Notes: generated by a model not told the origin, from the sequence alone. 64,000 bases of DNA from JAUILA01 sp964563925 (GCA_964563925.1 CAZLZD010000002.1:62001-126000), one strand, 5' to 3'. Shown: positions 7,906 to 17,652, counted from the stretch's first letter. Numbers and translations: made by a program.

Positions 7906-10518
7906 ATGAGAAAAGTTCTGTTGACCACCTTACTGGCAACGGTGTCTTTCATCGTCGGAGCTCAAAGCTTCAGCAGCAACGCCGATATCAAGCACCATAG
8001 TCTCAACCAGGTGGATGCCTATCCGGTGAATGGTTTTGTGGAACATTTACCGCCCGACTACTACTCAAATCCAACTAAAAAATACCCGATGATCGTGATG
8101 TTACACGGTCAGGGAGAACGAGGAAACGGAACATCCCAGTTATGGACTGTGGTACGAGCCGGTCCTTCCAGGGAAGTGGAGACAAGTGGAAAATTTTGTA
8201 TTGACGGAGAATGCTTTATTGTCGTTACTCCTCAGTTATATACCGGAGGATGGTCTGCGGCTGCGCAGGCAAAATTCTGGGACTACCTTTTGAATAAACG
8301 CGGACTGCGCTACGATCCTGAGCGTATTTATCTTACCGGGTTATCCCTGGGAGCCAACGGTGTTTGGAACTGGGTGACTTCGGATTATCCGGGTTCGGAT
8401 AAAATCGCTGCAATTGCTCCGATGGCTGGTTGGGGATCTACGAATCAGGCCTATAAACTCAGCCAGCGCGGAACCTCTTCATGGGGATTTCACGGTACAG
8501 CTGACCCGGTGATATCCTATTCAGCAGGAAAAGCAATGCACGATGCAGCCAGAAATGCGTCCAACCCCACGGGTGCGGAGCACAGGTGGCAGGGATTCGA
8601 AGGCCAGGGACACAATATCTGGTGGGCGACCTACCGGATGGATGAATACTATGTCAAGCCGAATGTTTATCGCTGGATGGCAAGCAAACGCCTTTCCGGA
8701 GCGACATCTTCGCCCCCGCCATCTTCAACGAACCAGGCACCGACCGTTTCGGCCGGACCTGATATAACGTTACCGGCGTCCCAGGGATCCGTCCTTCTCG
8801 AGGCAACAGCCTCAGACCCCGACGGTTCCATCGCGAGCTATCAATGGACGAAGGTTTCCGGTCCGGCCGTCAGCATGGGGGCCCAGGATCGCAGTTTCCT
8901 TGGCTTATCGAATTTCGATCCCAACGGCGGTGTGTACGAATTTCAGGTTAAGGTGACCGATAACAAGGGAGCCACGGCCACTGACCGTGTCAGGGTGACC
9001 AAGGAAGTGGTTGATGGCGGCGGTAGCAGCACGACCGGCAATAAGGCGCCTACCGTATCGGCTGGTCCGGATGTGACGGTCCCTTACAATGAGGGCTCGG
9101 CGTTACTTCAGGCTACTGCCTCAGACAGTGACGGATCAATTGCCAGTTACAAATGGACAAAAATTTCCGGTCCATCCGTTAAACTGGGAGCGACAGACCG
9201 AAGCTTCCTTGGCTTGTCTTATTTCGCAGAGAGCGGCGGAACCTATGAATTCCAGGTGACTGTGACCGACAACAAAGGGGCCACAGCATATGACCGGGTT
9301 AAAGTGGTGAAGGAGGTGAATGGTTCATCCACAGGATCGACCAATAAAGCTCCGAATGTATCCGCCGGTTCTGATATCGTAGTGCCTTATAACGAAGGTT
9401 CGGCGATGCTCCAGGCAACGGCCAACGACACGGATGGTACCATCGTGAGCTACCTGTGGAAGAAAATATCAGGTCCTTCCGTCAGCATGGGTGCTTCAGA
9501 CAGGGATTTCCTGGGCTTGTCAAATTTCGCCGCCAGTGGTGGGGTTTACGAATTCGAAGTAACGGTCACCGACAACGACGGTGCGAAAGCCTCGGACCGG
9601 GTAATTGTGACCAAGGAGGTGAATTCCACCGGGGGAGGTTCAAACAACCCGCCTGTGGTTTCGGCCGGCTCGGATATCACGGTTCCTTATAACGTAGGTT
9701 CCGTGCTACTGAACGCCACAGCCAGTGACAGCGACGGATCGATCTCCAGCTATCAGTGGGTTAAAATTTCGGGACCGTCGGTTAAGATGGGAGCGACCGA
9801 CCGTAATTTCCTCGGGCTTTCCGAATTCAGTTCGAGTGGAGGCGTGTATGAATTCCAGGTTACAGTGACTGATAATGACGGTGCCAAGGCTTCGGACAGA
9901 ATTGTTGTGACGAAAGAAGTGGTTCCCGGTGGCTCAAGTGGCAGTACCAGTGGAATTACGGTAAGTGCAGGACCGGATCTGACCGTGGATATGTTTACCG
10001 GATCGGTATGGGTCAATGGCTCAGCTTCGGACAACAACGGTTCGATCGTTAGCTACAAGTGGACAAAGGTCAAAGGACCTTCTGTGACCATGGGACGGAC
10101 CGGATCACCTTCAATGGCGCTTCATACGTTCAGTGAAACGGGTGGAATTTACGAGTTCAAACTGACTGTGACGGATAACGATGGCAATACGGCTTCAGAT
10201 AATGTACTGGTTTACAAGTACACCGTAATGTCAGGCAATAATATATCAACAGCCGGTGGCAGACAGGGCACCAGCGAATTCGGGGATGATATCCCGCAGG
10301 TGGAGGTGAAGAACTACCGCACAGACGGAGATCCTATCCAGATGCCTACCTCGGCACCTCATCGCATTGTGGTGATGGGTATCAACGGGGTGACCATTAC
10401 TGATGAGACCATTAACGGTACGCTGGATGCGAATATGCTGAACAACGGTATGTACATCTATAACCTTGTGACCGAAGATGGACAAATAGTACAAAAGGGA
10501 AGGATCATTAAATACTAG
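7906..10518 (+). CDS. Secreted alpha/beta-hydrolase esterase with five PKD-like repeats and T9SS-type C-terminal tail
   Basis: 870 residues. A signal peptide ends near AQS (residue 20). Residues about 35-255 form an esterase/feruloyl-esterase-like alpha/beta hydrolase. The oxyanion segment is HGQGERGNG (67-75), the nucleophile Ser147 is in GLSLG, the acid is Asp200 in GTADP and the base is His236 in GQGHNIW. A Ser/Pro linker follows, then five PKD-like beta-sandwich repeats of about 100 residues starting near 276, 378, 479, 580 and 682. Each has the signature VSAG(P/S)D ... SDxDGSI.SY.W.KI.GPSV. The last roughly 80 residues (NGTLDANMLNNGMYIYNL to the end) look like a type IX secretion C-terminal sorting domain. 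The protein should therefore be exported to the surface or medium, perhaps to cleave esters on polysaccharides. The next gene encodes a paralogue of the catalytic domain. A terminator follows directly. Confidence 0.85.
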   Translation: MRKVLLTTLLATVSFIVGAQSFSSNADIKHHSLNQVDAYPVNGFVEHLPPDYYSNPTKKYPMIVMLHGQGERGNGTSQLWTVVRAGPSREVETSGKFCIDGECFIVVTPQLYTGGWSAAAQAKFWDYLLNKRGLRYDPERIYLTGLSLGANGVWNWVTSDYPGSDKIAAIAPMAGWGSTNQAYKLSQRGTSSWGFHGTADPVISYSAGKAMHDAARNASNPTGAEHRWQGFEGQGHNIWWATYRMDEYYVKPNVYRWMASKRLSGATSSPPPSSTNQAPTVSAGPDITLPASQGSVLLEATASDPDGSIASYQWTKVSGPAVSMGAQDRSFLGLSNFDPNGGVYEFQVKVTDNKGATATDRVRVTKEVVDGGGSSTTGNKAPTVSAGPDVTVPYNEGSALLQATASDSDGSIASYKWTKISGPSVKLGATDRSFLGLSYFAESGGTYEFQVTVTDNKGATAYDRVKVVKEVNGSSTGSTNKAPNVSAGSDIVVPYNEGSAMLQATANDTDGTIVSYLWKKISGPSVSMGASDRDFLGLSNFAASGGVYEFEVTVTDNDGAKASDRVIVTKEVNSTGGGSNNPPVVSAGSDITVPYNVGSVLLNATASDSDGSISSYQWVKISGPSVKMGATDRNFLGLSEFSSSGGVYEFQVTVTDNDGAKASDRIVVTKEVVPGGSSGSTSGITVSAGPDLTVDMFTGSVWVNGSASDNNGSIVSYKWTKVKGPSVTMGRTGSPSMALHTFSETGGIYEFKLTVTDNDGNTASDNVLVYKYTVMSGNNISTAGGRQGTSEFGDDIPQVEVKNYRTDGDPIQMPTSAPHRIVVMGINGVTITDETINGTLDANMLNNGMYIYNLVTEDGQIVQKGRIIKY
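8735..10230 (+). repeat. Five tandem PKD-like coding repeats, about 300 bp each
   Basis: Units begin near 8735, 9041, 9343, 9647 and 9952 inside the secreted esterase gene. Units 2-4 are the most alike at DNA level (shared gtt/gt cc-ta-aa-g-agg and gac-ggat stretches); units 1 and 5 are more diverged. Recombination between units could change the copy number. Confidence 0.8.
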
Positions 10519-10537
10519 GTTTCTTTTCTAATACATC

Positions 10538-10568
10538 AAAAACCCCGGATTCACTCCGGGGTTTTTTT
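10538..10568 (+). terminator. Rho-independent terminator after the PKD esterase
   Basis: Stem CCCCGGA (10543-10549) / TCCGGGG (10555-10561) with a 5-base loop, flanked by an A run and seven T residues. This separates the two esterase genes into different transcripts. Confidence 0.9.
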
Positions 10569-10592
10569 ATATCCATACATTTGACAACCCGC

Positions 10593-10624
10593 TTGGCAAG
10601 TAGTGGTTGCTTCCTGTATATTTA
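10593..10624 (+). promoter_or_regulatory. Predicted promoter of the membrane-anchored esterase
   Basis: TTG at 10593-10595 and TATATTTA at 10617-10624 (one mismatch to TAnnTTTG), 21 bases apart. The box ends 5 bases before the ATG at 10630, so the transcript would have almost no leader. A GTG at 10603, the longest possible start, falls inside the promoter and is disfavoured. Confidence 0.45.
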
Positions 10625-10629
10625 CCAAC

Positions 10630-11646
10630 ATGTGGTTGGCAATTCTTGCTTTCAATACCTTCTCATTCTATAAACTGGGATTTTGCTTTCTGGTTGGAAT
10701 CCTGGTCGGAATATATTATTACCGGCTTCCCGGTCCGTGGAATTCGTGGGTTTCGTTGCTCCACGGATTGTTTTATGCCGGGATTGTTACCTTCTTGTCC
10801 GGGGTGATCCTTTTTCCTGTTTTGAAGCGTGTACAGTATGAGCTGGGAAAGCCGGAGCTCATGTTTAAGAGTAATGAGGACCTGAAATATCATACAATCC
10901 GTGAATTTAATGACCCTCCGGTAAAAGGGTACCTGGAACACCTGCCCCCTGGATATCAGGAGAATCCCGATAAAACCTATCCGATGATCGTGTTTCTGCA
11001 CGGGCTTGCAGAATATGGAAATGGAAAGGATGAGATTTACAGGGCAGCCGAACTGGGCGTACCAAGAGAGGTTGAAAAGCTTGGTAATCTCTGTGTCACA
11101 AAATCCGATGGGGAAGAGGAGTGCTTTATTGTCATCGTACCTCAGAAAGATGATAAGGGGGAATGGACCGTTGATAAGCAGCGGGACTTCTGGAATTATA
11201 TTTTACATGGGCCTGATAATTACCGCTATGATCCGGACCGTATTTTTCTTACTGGACTATCGCTGGGCGCCCACGGTGTATGGACATGGGCTCATTCTGA
11301 CGAACCTGATGCAGCCTTGCTTGCGGGCGTGATCCCGGTAAGCGGGCGCGGTAGAAATCCTGTATATGCCTGTCGTCTTGAAGAAAATGGAATCAATTTA
11401 TGGGCATTTCACGGCGCGGAAGATCCTATTCTTCCACCTCCGGTTGCCATGCAGGAATTCAACGCCCTTGACCGCTGTCGTGATATCACCAATGCAGAAC
11501 ATACCTGGACCAATGTTCCGGATGTTGGGCACTGGATGTATGAACCAATTTATATTAATGACAACCACTTGTTTGACCCGAATATCTACGAGTGGATGGC
11601 CGAGACCCCGAAGAAATATCGCCCCGGGAAGCCTTCTCCCGATTAA
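10630..11646 (+). CDS. Membrane-anchored alpha/beta-hydrolase esterase, paralogue of the preceding secreted enzyme
   Basis: 338 residues from the ATG at 10630. The N-terminus carries about two to three transmembrane helices (residues 5-65). A hydrolase domain closely similar to that of the upstream gene follows: YPMIVFLHG, a shared PREVE motif, the nucleophile Ser211 in GLSLGAHG, acid Asp265 in GAEDP and base His301 in VGHW. It lacks PKD repeats and a sorting tail, so the domain should sit in the periplasm or at the inner membrane, while its paralogue is exported. The pair probably arose by tandem duplication with different targeting. The substrate is unknown; ester cleavage is inferred from the triad. 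Confidence 0.8.
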   Translation: MWLAILAFNTFSFYKLGFCFLVGILVGIYYYRLPGPWNSWVSLLHGLFYAGIVTFLSGVILFPVLKRVQYELGKPELMFKSNEDLKYHTIREFNDPPVKGYLEHLPPGYQENPDKTYPMIVFLHGLAEYGNGKDEIYRAAELGVPREVEKLGNLCVTKSDGEEECFIVIVPQKDDKGEWTVDKQRDFWNYILHGPDNYRYDPDRIFLTGLSLGAHGVWTWAHSDEPDAALLAGVIPVSGRGRNPVYACRLEENGINLWAFHGAEDPILPPPVAMQEFNALDRCRDITNAEHTWTNVPDVGHWMYEPIYINDNHLFDPNIYEWMAETPKKYRPGKPSPD

Positions 11647-11701
11647 TCGGGTAAATTTACATTGAGTATAATCGATTTGCTGTTTAAGACGTTTAATACG
11701 T

Positions 11702-13783
11702 ATGATCTCTGAATTCACCTTATCTTATCCTCCCGGATTTGTCTTACTATGCCTGTTGGCAGGTGTCGGATATGCCTGGATAGCATACAGGAAGAAGGGA
11801 CCGTGGAGTGAATCGGTCAACAGGGTGCTTTTCGTGAGCCGGGCTCTGGTGGTAAGTGTGCTTGCCCTGCTGTTGCTATCTCCCATCGTCAGGCAAATTC
11901 GGAATTTCACAGAAAAACCCTCCCTGGTTATCGCGGTGGATAATTCCGTTTCCATCGGGGCTGTTTATGATTCAGCGCAGCTGGATGGCTTGCGAGAGGC
12001 GGTCGCTACTATTCAGAATGAGCTGGGGGTTAACGATTTTGACACCGAGCTGCGTGTGCTTGACCGCGGAGAAACGGACGGCTGGGGGTTTACTGCCAAC
12101 CGCACCAACCTGGACCAGCTTCTGCAGGATATCCGGGATGATTATGAAGGCAGGAATCTCAGTGAAGTGATCCTTATTTCGGATGGTATTTATAATGAAG
12201 GCATTTCTCCCCGTTACAGAGAGTATCCGTTTGCGATCTCCACCGTGGGAATAGGAGACAGCGCTGTGAAGAAAGATATTTACCTTTCCAATGTCCTGTA
12301 CAATAAGATTGCCTACCAGGGAAATAAGTTTCCCATGGTAGCCTCCCTCAGCCAGAACGGATTTGAGGAAGGACGGGTGTCCGTATCGGTAAGGAGAAAG
12401 GGAGATGTGCTTGCCACCCAGTCTGTGGAACTTCCACCCAACGGTGTTCCGCTGGATGTTCGCTTTCTCCTCGATGCCGAAGATGTTGGGTTTCAACAGT
12501 ATGAGATCTTCGTGGAATCCCTTGAAGATGAATTCTCCACGGAGAATAACCGAAGAACGGCCTTTGTTGAAATCGTGGAAGGAAAGCAGAAAATACACCT
12601 TGTATCCGCTGCACCCCATCCTGACCTGAAGGCAATTAAATCGGTGCTGGAAGGAGGGGAAAACTATGAGGTGATTCAGTTTATCCTGAGTATCCCGGCG
12701 GAAAAACAGAAATACCTTACCGATGAAGATGAACCCGACCTGGTCATTCTGCATCAGTTGCCCTCATCAACTTCCGGAGGAATTAACTGGGCGGATAAAC
12801 TCAAAAATTCCTCGCGGTGGTTTATTTACGGTCCTGCTACAAACCTGAATGCACTTACGGGTATGTTGCCGTGGCTGCGCATCCGGCAGATGTCGGGAGA
12901 ATTTGACCGCGTACTGCCCGTTTTCAATTCTCAATTCGCACCTTTTTCCTATTCCGACGAGCTGCTGGCACAGATGCAGAGCCTCCCCCCGGTGATTGTA
13001 CCCTTCGGGGAAATAGGAATATCACCGGAAGTGGAAACACTGCTGTTTCAGCAAATAGGGAATATCCGGACCAATCGGCCGCTGCTTTCCATTATGGAAG
13101 ACCCTGAGACGAAATCTGCGGTCCTCCTGGGATCAGGTCTGTGGCAGTGGAAACTGACCGATTATGCAGAGAACAAGAATAACCGCCTTTTTAATGAATT
13201 GGTGTCAAAGCTTGTACAATACCTTTCCACACGGGACAATAAAGACCGTTTCAGGCTTTACCCGGTCGAGACTGAATATCAGCTTGGAGAAGATGTTGTA
13301 TTTGAAACCGAAGTATATAATGAATTATACGAGCGTGTGTATGGTGACAAGGTCAACCTGGAGATCATCGCTCCCAATGGCGAAATAAATACGTACAGCT
13401 ACGTGACCAGTCCGACCAACAGCCGGTACAGGATCGGCGGACTTGAAGAGGGTGTTTACCAGTACCGGGGAACGACCACAATTGACGGAGAGGAAAAGGA
13501 GGTGGCCGGGCAGGTGGTTATGCGTGGAATAGACCTGGAGATGATCAATCTTACAGCCGACTTTAACTTGCTGCGGGGACTCGCTCAGTCCACGGGAGGA
13601 GATTTCTATAATGAGAATGACCTTCCGTCACTGCTGGGCAGGTACGAAGATATGGAGGCCCGTGGCATTATTCACAGTGAGGAAACCTATTTGCCCGCGA
13701 TAGAATTATTCTGGCTTTTCCTGGTCCTGCTTGTACTGATATCCCTGGAGTGGGGACTTCGAAAATACCACGGCTCGTATTAA
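11702..13783 (+). CDS. Membrane protein with von Willebrand A domain
   Basis: 693 residues. Two N-terminal transmembrane helices (about 8-28 and 40-63) precede a periplasmic vWA domain with the MIDAS motif DNSVS (Asp80, Ser82, Ser84) and a later ILISDG strand. A long beta-rich region follows, and a C-terminal transmembrane helix (about residues 668-688) is followed by a short basic tail. Bacteroidota have many such BatA-like or glutamine-amidotransferase-like vWA membrane proteins of unknown role. It stands alone rather than in a bat operon. It starts 55 bases after the esterase gene, so read-through is possible. Confidence 0.75.
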   Translation: MISEFTLSYPPGFVLLCLLAGVGYAWIAYRKKGPWSESVNRVLFVSRALVVSVLALLLLSPIVRQIRNFTEKPSLVIAVDNSVSIGAVYDSAQLDGLREAVATIQNELGVNDFDTELRVLDRGETDGWGFTANRTNLDQLLQDIRDDYEGRNLSEVILISDGIYNEGISPRYREYPFAISTVGIGDSAVKKDIYLSNVLYNKIAYQGNKFPMVASLSQNGFEEGRVSVSVRRKGDVLATQSVELPPNGVPLDVRFLLDAEDVGFQQYEIFVESLEDEFSTENNRRTAFVEIVEGKQKIHLVSAAPHPDLKAIKSVLEGGENYEVIQFILSIPAEKQKYLTDEDEPDLVILHQLPSSTSGGINWADKLKNSSRWFIYGPATNLNALTGMLPWLRIRQMSGEFDRVLPVFNSQFAPFSYSDELLAQMQSLPPVIVPFGEIGISPEVETLLFQQIGNIRTNRPLLSIMEDPETKSAVLLGSGLWQWKLTDYAENKNNRLFNELVSKLVQYLSTRDNKDRFRLYPVETEYQLGEDVVFETEVYNELYERVYGDKVNLEIIAPNGEINTYSYVTSPTNSRYRIGGLEEGVYQYRGTTTIDGEEKEVAGQVVMRGIDLEMINLTADFNLLRGLAQSTGGDFYNENDLPSLLGRYEDMEARGIIHSEETYLPAIELFWLFLVLLVLISLEWGLRKYHGSY

Positions 13784-13794
13784 ATACCCGCTGG

Positions 13795-14307
13795 CTAATC
13801 GAGGTACTCGGCAGGGATGGGATGTTCTTCCGTTTCAGCTTGCCAGAAAATACTTACCACCCACCATCGGCTCCCGTCGTATAGCAATTGAATACTGTTA
13901 ATACCCCGGGCAAAGGGTTCTGCGTCTGCTTCGGAATGATAGGATTCGTAGGTACTGAACAGTTGTACCACATTTCCGAAGCGATCTGTTTCCCGGCTTA
14001 TTTCTTTCTCAAAGAATCCGTTCTGCTCAAGGTAGGAACCTGATGTTTCGACATATTGCGCCGGTGTTATTACGCGATGCATCACGTTTCCCTCGGCGTC
14101 TTTGCCGGAGGGTATCAGCCGGGCTTCGGGGATAAAAAGGTATCTGAATAATTCCCAGTCACGGGCTTCTCCTTTTTCACCGGAAATGACGGCGTAAAGG
14201 GTTTCAATCGTACGGTCAAGTGTTTTTACTTTGTCTGCGTATTTGTCCGCTTGCGGGAATGCAGATAAGGGGATAATAAAAAGCAGGATCAGGGCTGTAT
14301 ATCGCAT
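13795..14307 (-). CDS. Secreted NTF2-like (DUF4440/SnoaL-type) protein
   Basis: 170 residues from the ATG at 14307, chosen because MRYTALILLFIIPLSAFPQ is a clean signal peptide; the 9 extra residues upstream would bury it. The mature part has the helix-then-curved-sheet pattern of NTF2-like proteins (LDRTIETLYAVISGEKGE, then INSIQLLYDGSRWWVVSIFW). No catalytic function can be assigned; homologues are usually called nuclear transport factor 2 family or DUF4440. It is convergent with the vWA gene and lies downstream of clpC beyond a terminator. Confidence 0.7.
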   Translation of the reverse strand: MRYTALILLFIIPLSAFPQADKYADKVKTLDRTIETLYAVISGEKGEARDWELFRYLFIPEARLIPSGKDAEGNVMHRVITPAQYVETSGSYLEQNGFFEKEISRETDRFGNVVQLFSTYESYHSEADAEPFARGINSIQLLYDGSRWWVVSIFWQAETEEHPIPAEYLD

Positions 14308-14342
14308 GGCGGGTAGGTTGGTTGTGTGCCACAAGATATTTA

Positions 14343-14373
14343 AAAACCCCGGAGATTTATTCTCCGGGGTTAT
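14343..14373 (-). terminator. Rho-independent terminator of clpC
   Basis: An 11-bp perfect stem (14345-14355 with 14361-14371, core CCCCGGAGA) with a 5-base loop. Read on the minus strand it is followed by a T run. It sits a few bases past the clpC stop codon. Confidence 0.9.
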
Positions 14374-14377
14374 CTTT

Positions 14378-16918
14378 TTACTCTTCTTTTTCTTCTTTCT
14401 TGGAAGCTTTAGGCTTTTTGATCTTCAGGGTAAGCTCCTCTGACTTCCCGTCATGATCAGCCTGGATAATCGCACCTTCCTCGGCCTCGCCCTTCAGGAT
14501 TTCCTCTGCCACAGCATCTTCCAGGTACTTCTGGATGGCGCGGTTCAGGGGTCTGGCACCGTACTGCGGATCGTAACCTTTCTCGGCTAAGAAATCTTTG
14601 GCCTTCTTGGTTAGCTCTACGGAGTATCCCAGGTCGGAAATACGCTTGAAAAGCTTGTCAAGGGTAAGATCAATGATCTTATGGATGTCTTCACGAAGCA
14701 GTGAGTTAAATACGATCACATCATCAAGACGGTTCAGAAATTCAGGACTGAACGCCTTTTTGAGCGCACTCTGAATGGTTGACTTCATGATCTCATCCTC
14801 GCTCTGCTGCTTGGCGGAGGTGGAGAATCCGATACCTGCACCAAAGTCTTTCAGATCGCGGACACCTATGTTGGAAGTCATGATGATAATGGTATTCCTG
14901 AAATCCACCCGGCGTCCCAGTCCGTCGGTAAGAATACCGTCGTCCAGCACCTGCAGCAGCAGGTTGAATACATCCGGGTGTGCTTTTTCAATCTCGTCCA
15001 GAAGAACGACACTGTAAGGCTTGCGACGAACTTTTTCTGTCAATTGTCCGCCTTCCTCGTACCCTACATAGCCCGGAGGTGCACCGACCAGGCGGGATAC
15101 GGAGAACTTCTCCATATACTCACTCATGTCGATACGGATCAGGCTGTCCTCTTTATCAAAGAGATAAGTAGCCAGTACTTTTGCAAGTTCGGTTTTACCC
15201 ACACCTGTCGGTCCAAGGAAGATAAACGAACCAATCGGCTTTTTCGGGTCTTTCAGTCCAACCCGGGTCCGCTGAATCGCTTTGGTCAGCTTTTTAATTG
15301 CTTCTTCCTGTCCGATTACCTTGTCACTCAGCTCCTTCTGCATTCCCAGAAGCTTATTGGATTCTTTCTGGGCGATACGCTTGGTAGGGATCCCGGTCAT
15401 CATGGCGATCACATCGGCCACGTTTTCCTCGTCCACCGAATAGCGCTTGGTCTTGGTTTCTTCTTCCCATTCCACTTTCGCAGTCTCGAGCTGTTCGAGT
15501 AATTTTTTCTCTTTGTCACGCAGGCGGGCAGCTTCTTCATACTTCTGGCTCTTCACCACCTGGTTTTTCTCTTCCTTAATATCTTCGATGGCCGCTTCCA
15601 GCTTGACGATATTATCAGGAACATGAATATTGTTGATGTGCACGCGGGCGCCTGCCTCGTCAAGCACGTCGATGGCCTTGTCAGGCAGATACCGGTCACT
15701 GATGTACCGGTCCGATAGCTTCACGCATGCCTGGATAGCCTCATCGGTATAATTGACATGATGGTGTTCCTCGTATTTCTCCTTGATATTCTCCAGGATC
15801 TGAATCGTTTCTTCCGGTGTGGTCGCATCGACCATGACCATCTGGAAACGACGGGCAAGGGCACCGTCCTTCTCAATATACTGGCGATACTCGTCGAGGG
15901 TTGTGGCACCGATACATTGTATCTCGCCCCGTGCGAGCGCCGGTTTAAACATGTTCGACGCATCCAGCGATCCGGATGCACCGCCGGCACCGACGATGGT
16001 ATGGAGCTCATCGATGAAAAGGATCACTTCCGGTGATTTCTCCAGTTCGTTCATTACTGCCTTCATCCGTTCCTCAAACTGTCCGCGGTACTTGGTACCG
16101 GCCACCAGGGAGGCAAGGTCAAGGGTAACAACACGTTTTCCGAATAAGACCCGGGATACTTTCTTTTGCACGATGCGCAGTGCAAGTCCTTCGGCAATGG
16201 CCGTTTTACCCACACCGGGCTCACCGATCAGGATCGGGTTATTCTTTTTACGGCGGCTCAGGATCTGGGCCACGCGTTCGATCTCTTTTTCACGACCCAC
16301 GATAGGGTCCATTTTGTTTTCCTCCGCCAGCTTGGTGAGGTCACGCCCGAAGTTATCCAGCACGGGGGTGCGGGATTTTTCACTTCCCTTTTTCTCTTTG
16401 CCTCCGCCCCCGGCACTTCCTCCAAAGATCTTGGAGCTGTCATCGTCCGGATCATCGGTATCGGATGAGGCCATGGGATTTTCTGTCTGGTATTCCAGCA
16501 GTTCTTTGATAACATCGTAGTTCACGTCAAATTTCTCAAGGATCTGGGTGGCTATGTTATCCTCGTCACGCAGGATGGAGAGCAGCAGATGTTCGGTACC
16601 GATCAGCTGGCTCTTGAATATTTTTGCTTCCAGGTAGGTGATCTTCAGCACCTTCTCAGACTGCCTGGTCAGGGGTATATTTGCAAGGTTTTTAACGTCG
16701 TGGGATGCAGTGCCTTTGGAGACTTTCTCCACGGCCGCCCGCAGCTCATCGAGGGATATCCCGATCTTCTTAAGCAAGCTCACTGCAACACCTTCACCTT
16801 CTCTGATCATTCCCAAAAGGAGATGTTCAGTTCCAATGTAGTCATGCCCAAGTCGCAACGCCTCTTCCCGACTGAGGGAGATTACCTCTTTAACTCTGTT
16901 TGAAAATTTTGCTTCCAT
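14378..16918 (-). CDS. clpC: ATP-dependent Clp protease ATP-binding subunit ClpC
   Basis: A class-I Hsp100 unfoldase that feeds substrates to ClpP. The start at 16918 gives MEAKFSNRVKEVISLS, the normal family opening; the 23 residues upstream in frame look non-coding. There are 846 residues: two Clp-N repeats (about 5-145), AAA-1 with GEPGVGKT (about 233), a UVR/UvrB-like middle helix (KYEEAARLRDKEKKLLEQLE, about 455-480), and AAA-2 with GPTGVGKT (about 565). The C-terminal small domain ends in a charged KASKKEEKEE tail. The UVR middle region identifies ClpC rather than ClpA or ClpB. It is monocistronic, with a strong terminator. Confidence 0.96.
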   Translation of the reverse strand: MEAKFSNRVKEVISLSREEALRLGHDYIGTEHLLLGMIREGEGVAVSLLKKIGISLDELRAAVEKVSKGTASHDVKNLANIPLTRQSEKVLKITYLEAKIFKSQLIGTEHLLLSILRDEDNIATQILEKFDVNYDVIKELLEYQTENPMASSDTDDPDDDSSKIFGGSAGGGGKEKKGSEKSRTPVLDNFGRDLTKLAEENKMDPIVGREKEIERVAQILSRRKKNNPILIGEPGVGKTAIAEGLALRIVQKKVSRVLFGKRVVTLDLASLVAGTKYRGQFEERMKAVMNELEKSPEVILFIDELHTIVGAGGASGSLDASNMFKPALARGEIQCIGATTLDEYRQYIEKDGALARRFQMVMVDATTPEETIQILENIKEKYEEHHHVNYTDEAIQACVKLSDRYISDRYLPDKAIDVLDEAGARVHINNIHVPDNIVKLEAAIEDIKEEKNQVVKSQKYEEAARLRDKEKKLLEQLETAKVEWEEETKTKRYSVDEENVADVIAMMTGIPTKRIAQKESNKLLGMQKELSDKVIGQEEAIKKLTKAIQRTRVGLKDPKKPIGSFIFLGPTGVGKTELAKVLATYLFDKEDSLIRIDMSEYMEKFSVSRLVGAPPGYVGYEEGGQLTEKVRRKPYSVVLLDEIEKAHPDVFNLLLQVLDDGILTDGLGRRVDFRNTIIIMTSNIGVRDLKDFGAGIGFSTSAKQQSEDEIMKSTIQSALKKAFSPEFLNRLDDVIVFNSLLREDIHKIIDLTLDKLFKRISDLGYSVELTKKAKDFLAEKGYDPQYGARPLNRAIQKYLEDAVAEEILKGEAEEGAIIQADHDGKSEELTLKIKKPKASKKEEKEE

Positions 16919-17028
16919 AGTTGAGCATTCTAGTAAAAATGACTTATGTAAATGTATGATATATGATAATGAATTACCACACAACATACTATTAATTAGA
17001 TGTAAAACATTACCTGAGATTTAAATGT

Positions 17029-17652
17029 TCAGTATACGTCTGATTCATTCAAAATGCGCCCGGACTCAGGTCCCTGGCAGAATAACAGGTCAATTATACT
17101 CAGGTTTGGTACAAAGTCTTTGCCAAAAACCTGAATATAAGGAACGGCTTCGTAAAAAGAGTTGTCTTCGTACGATTTTTTTGGGTGAATGACCGATCTG
17201 AGGTCTGTAATCTGCGCTGGCGGGTCCTTTTCAAAGGCATCGCTGAACTCAATTTTTTTGTCCTCCATCGACAGCAGGTTAAGACATAATGTCAGCAGCC
17301 GCAGATTGAAATCCCACAGAAACTTTTCCTGCTTTTCATACTCCTTTTCAAAATAGTGACTGAAAAACTCAAAAAAAGGCGCATTACCATACGCGGAAGT
17401 GATTGAACGCCAGTGCACTGCCTGCCAGGGTTGCCGGTGATCAATCTGCAGGTCCCTGATAAGCGTTTTGCTCCTTCCCCGCACTACGGGGATGTTCAGC
17501 ATCAGCGGACCATTCGCCCCCAGGATGTAGCACCGGTTGCGGTACGTTTGCTTGATGAAATGCTCATGTGCTTCCAGCCGGATAGCCGGTTCGGTCCGTA
17601 CCCGGCAAAAGAATTCCAGCGGGGGAAGGTACTGCAACTCGGTTAATACCAT
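17029..17652 (-). CDS. WbqC-like family protein
   Basis: 207 residues. The ATG at 17652 overlaps the stop of the upstream Sua5 gene by one base (TGATG), which fixes the start and implies translational coupling. Motifs typical of the WbqC family are present: LTELQYLPPLEFF at the start, HFIKQTYRNRCYILGANGP and DHRQPWQAVHWRSITSAYGNAPFFEFF. Family members are near polysaccharide or housekeeping genes and their biochemical role is not settled. The length is normal. Confidence 0.88.
   Translation of the reverse strand: MVLTELQYLPPLEFFCRVRTEPAIRLEAHEHFIKQTYRNRCYILGANGPLMLNIPVVRGRSKTLIRDLQIDHRQPWQAVHWRSITSAYGNAPFFEFFSHYFEKEYEKQEKFLWDFNLRLLTLCLNLLSMEDKKIEFSDAFEKDPPAQITDLRSVIHPKKSYEDNSFYEAVPYIQVFGKDFVPNLSIIDLLFCQGPESGRILNESDVY

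Noticed and set aside
8735..10230. Tandem repeat considered as CRISPR or satellite
   Set aside because: The period of about 300 bp encodes homologous protein domains in frame; there are no short direct repeats with unique spacers.
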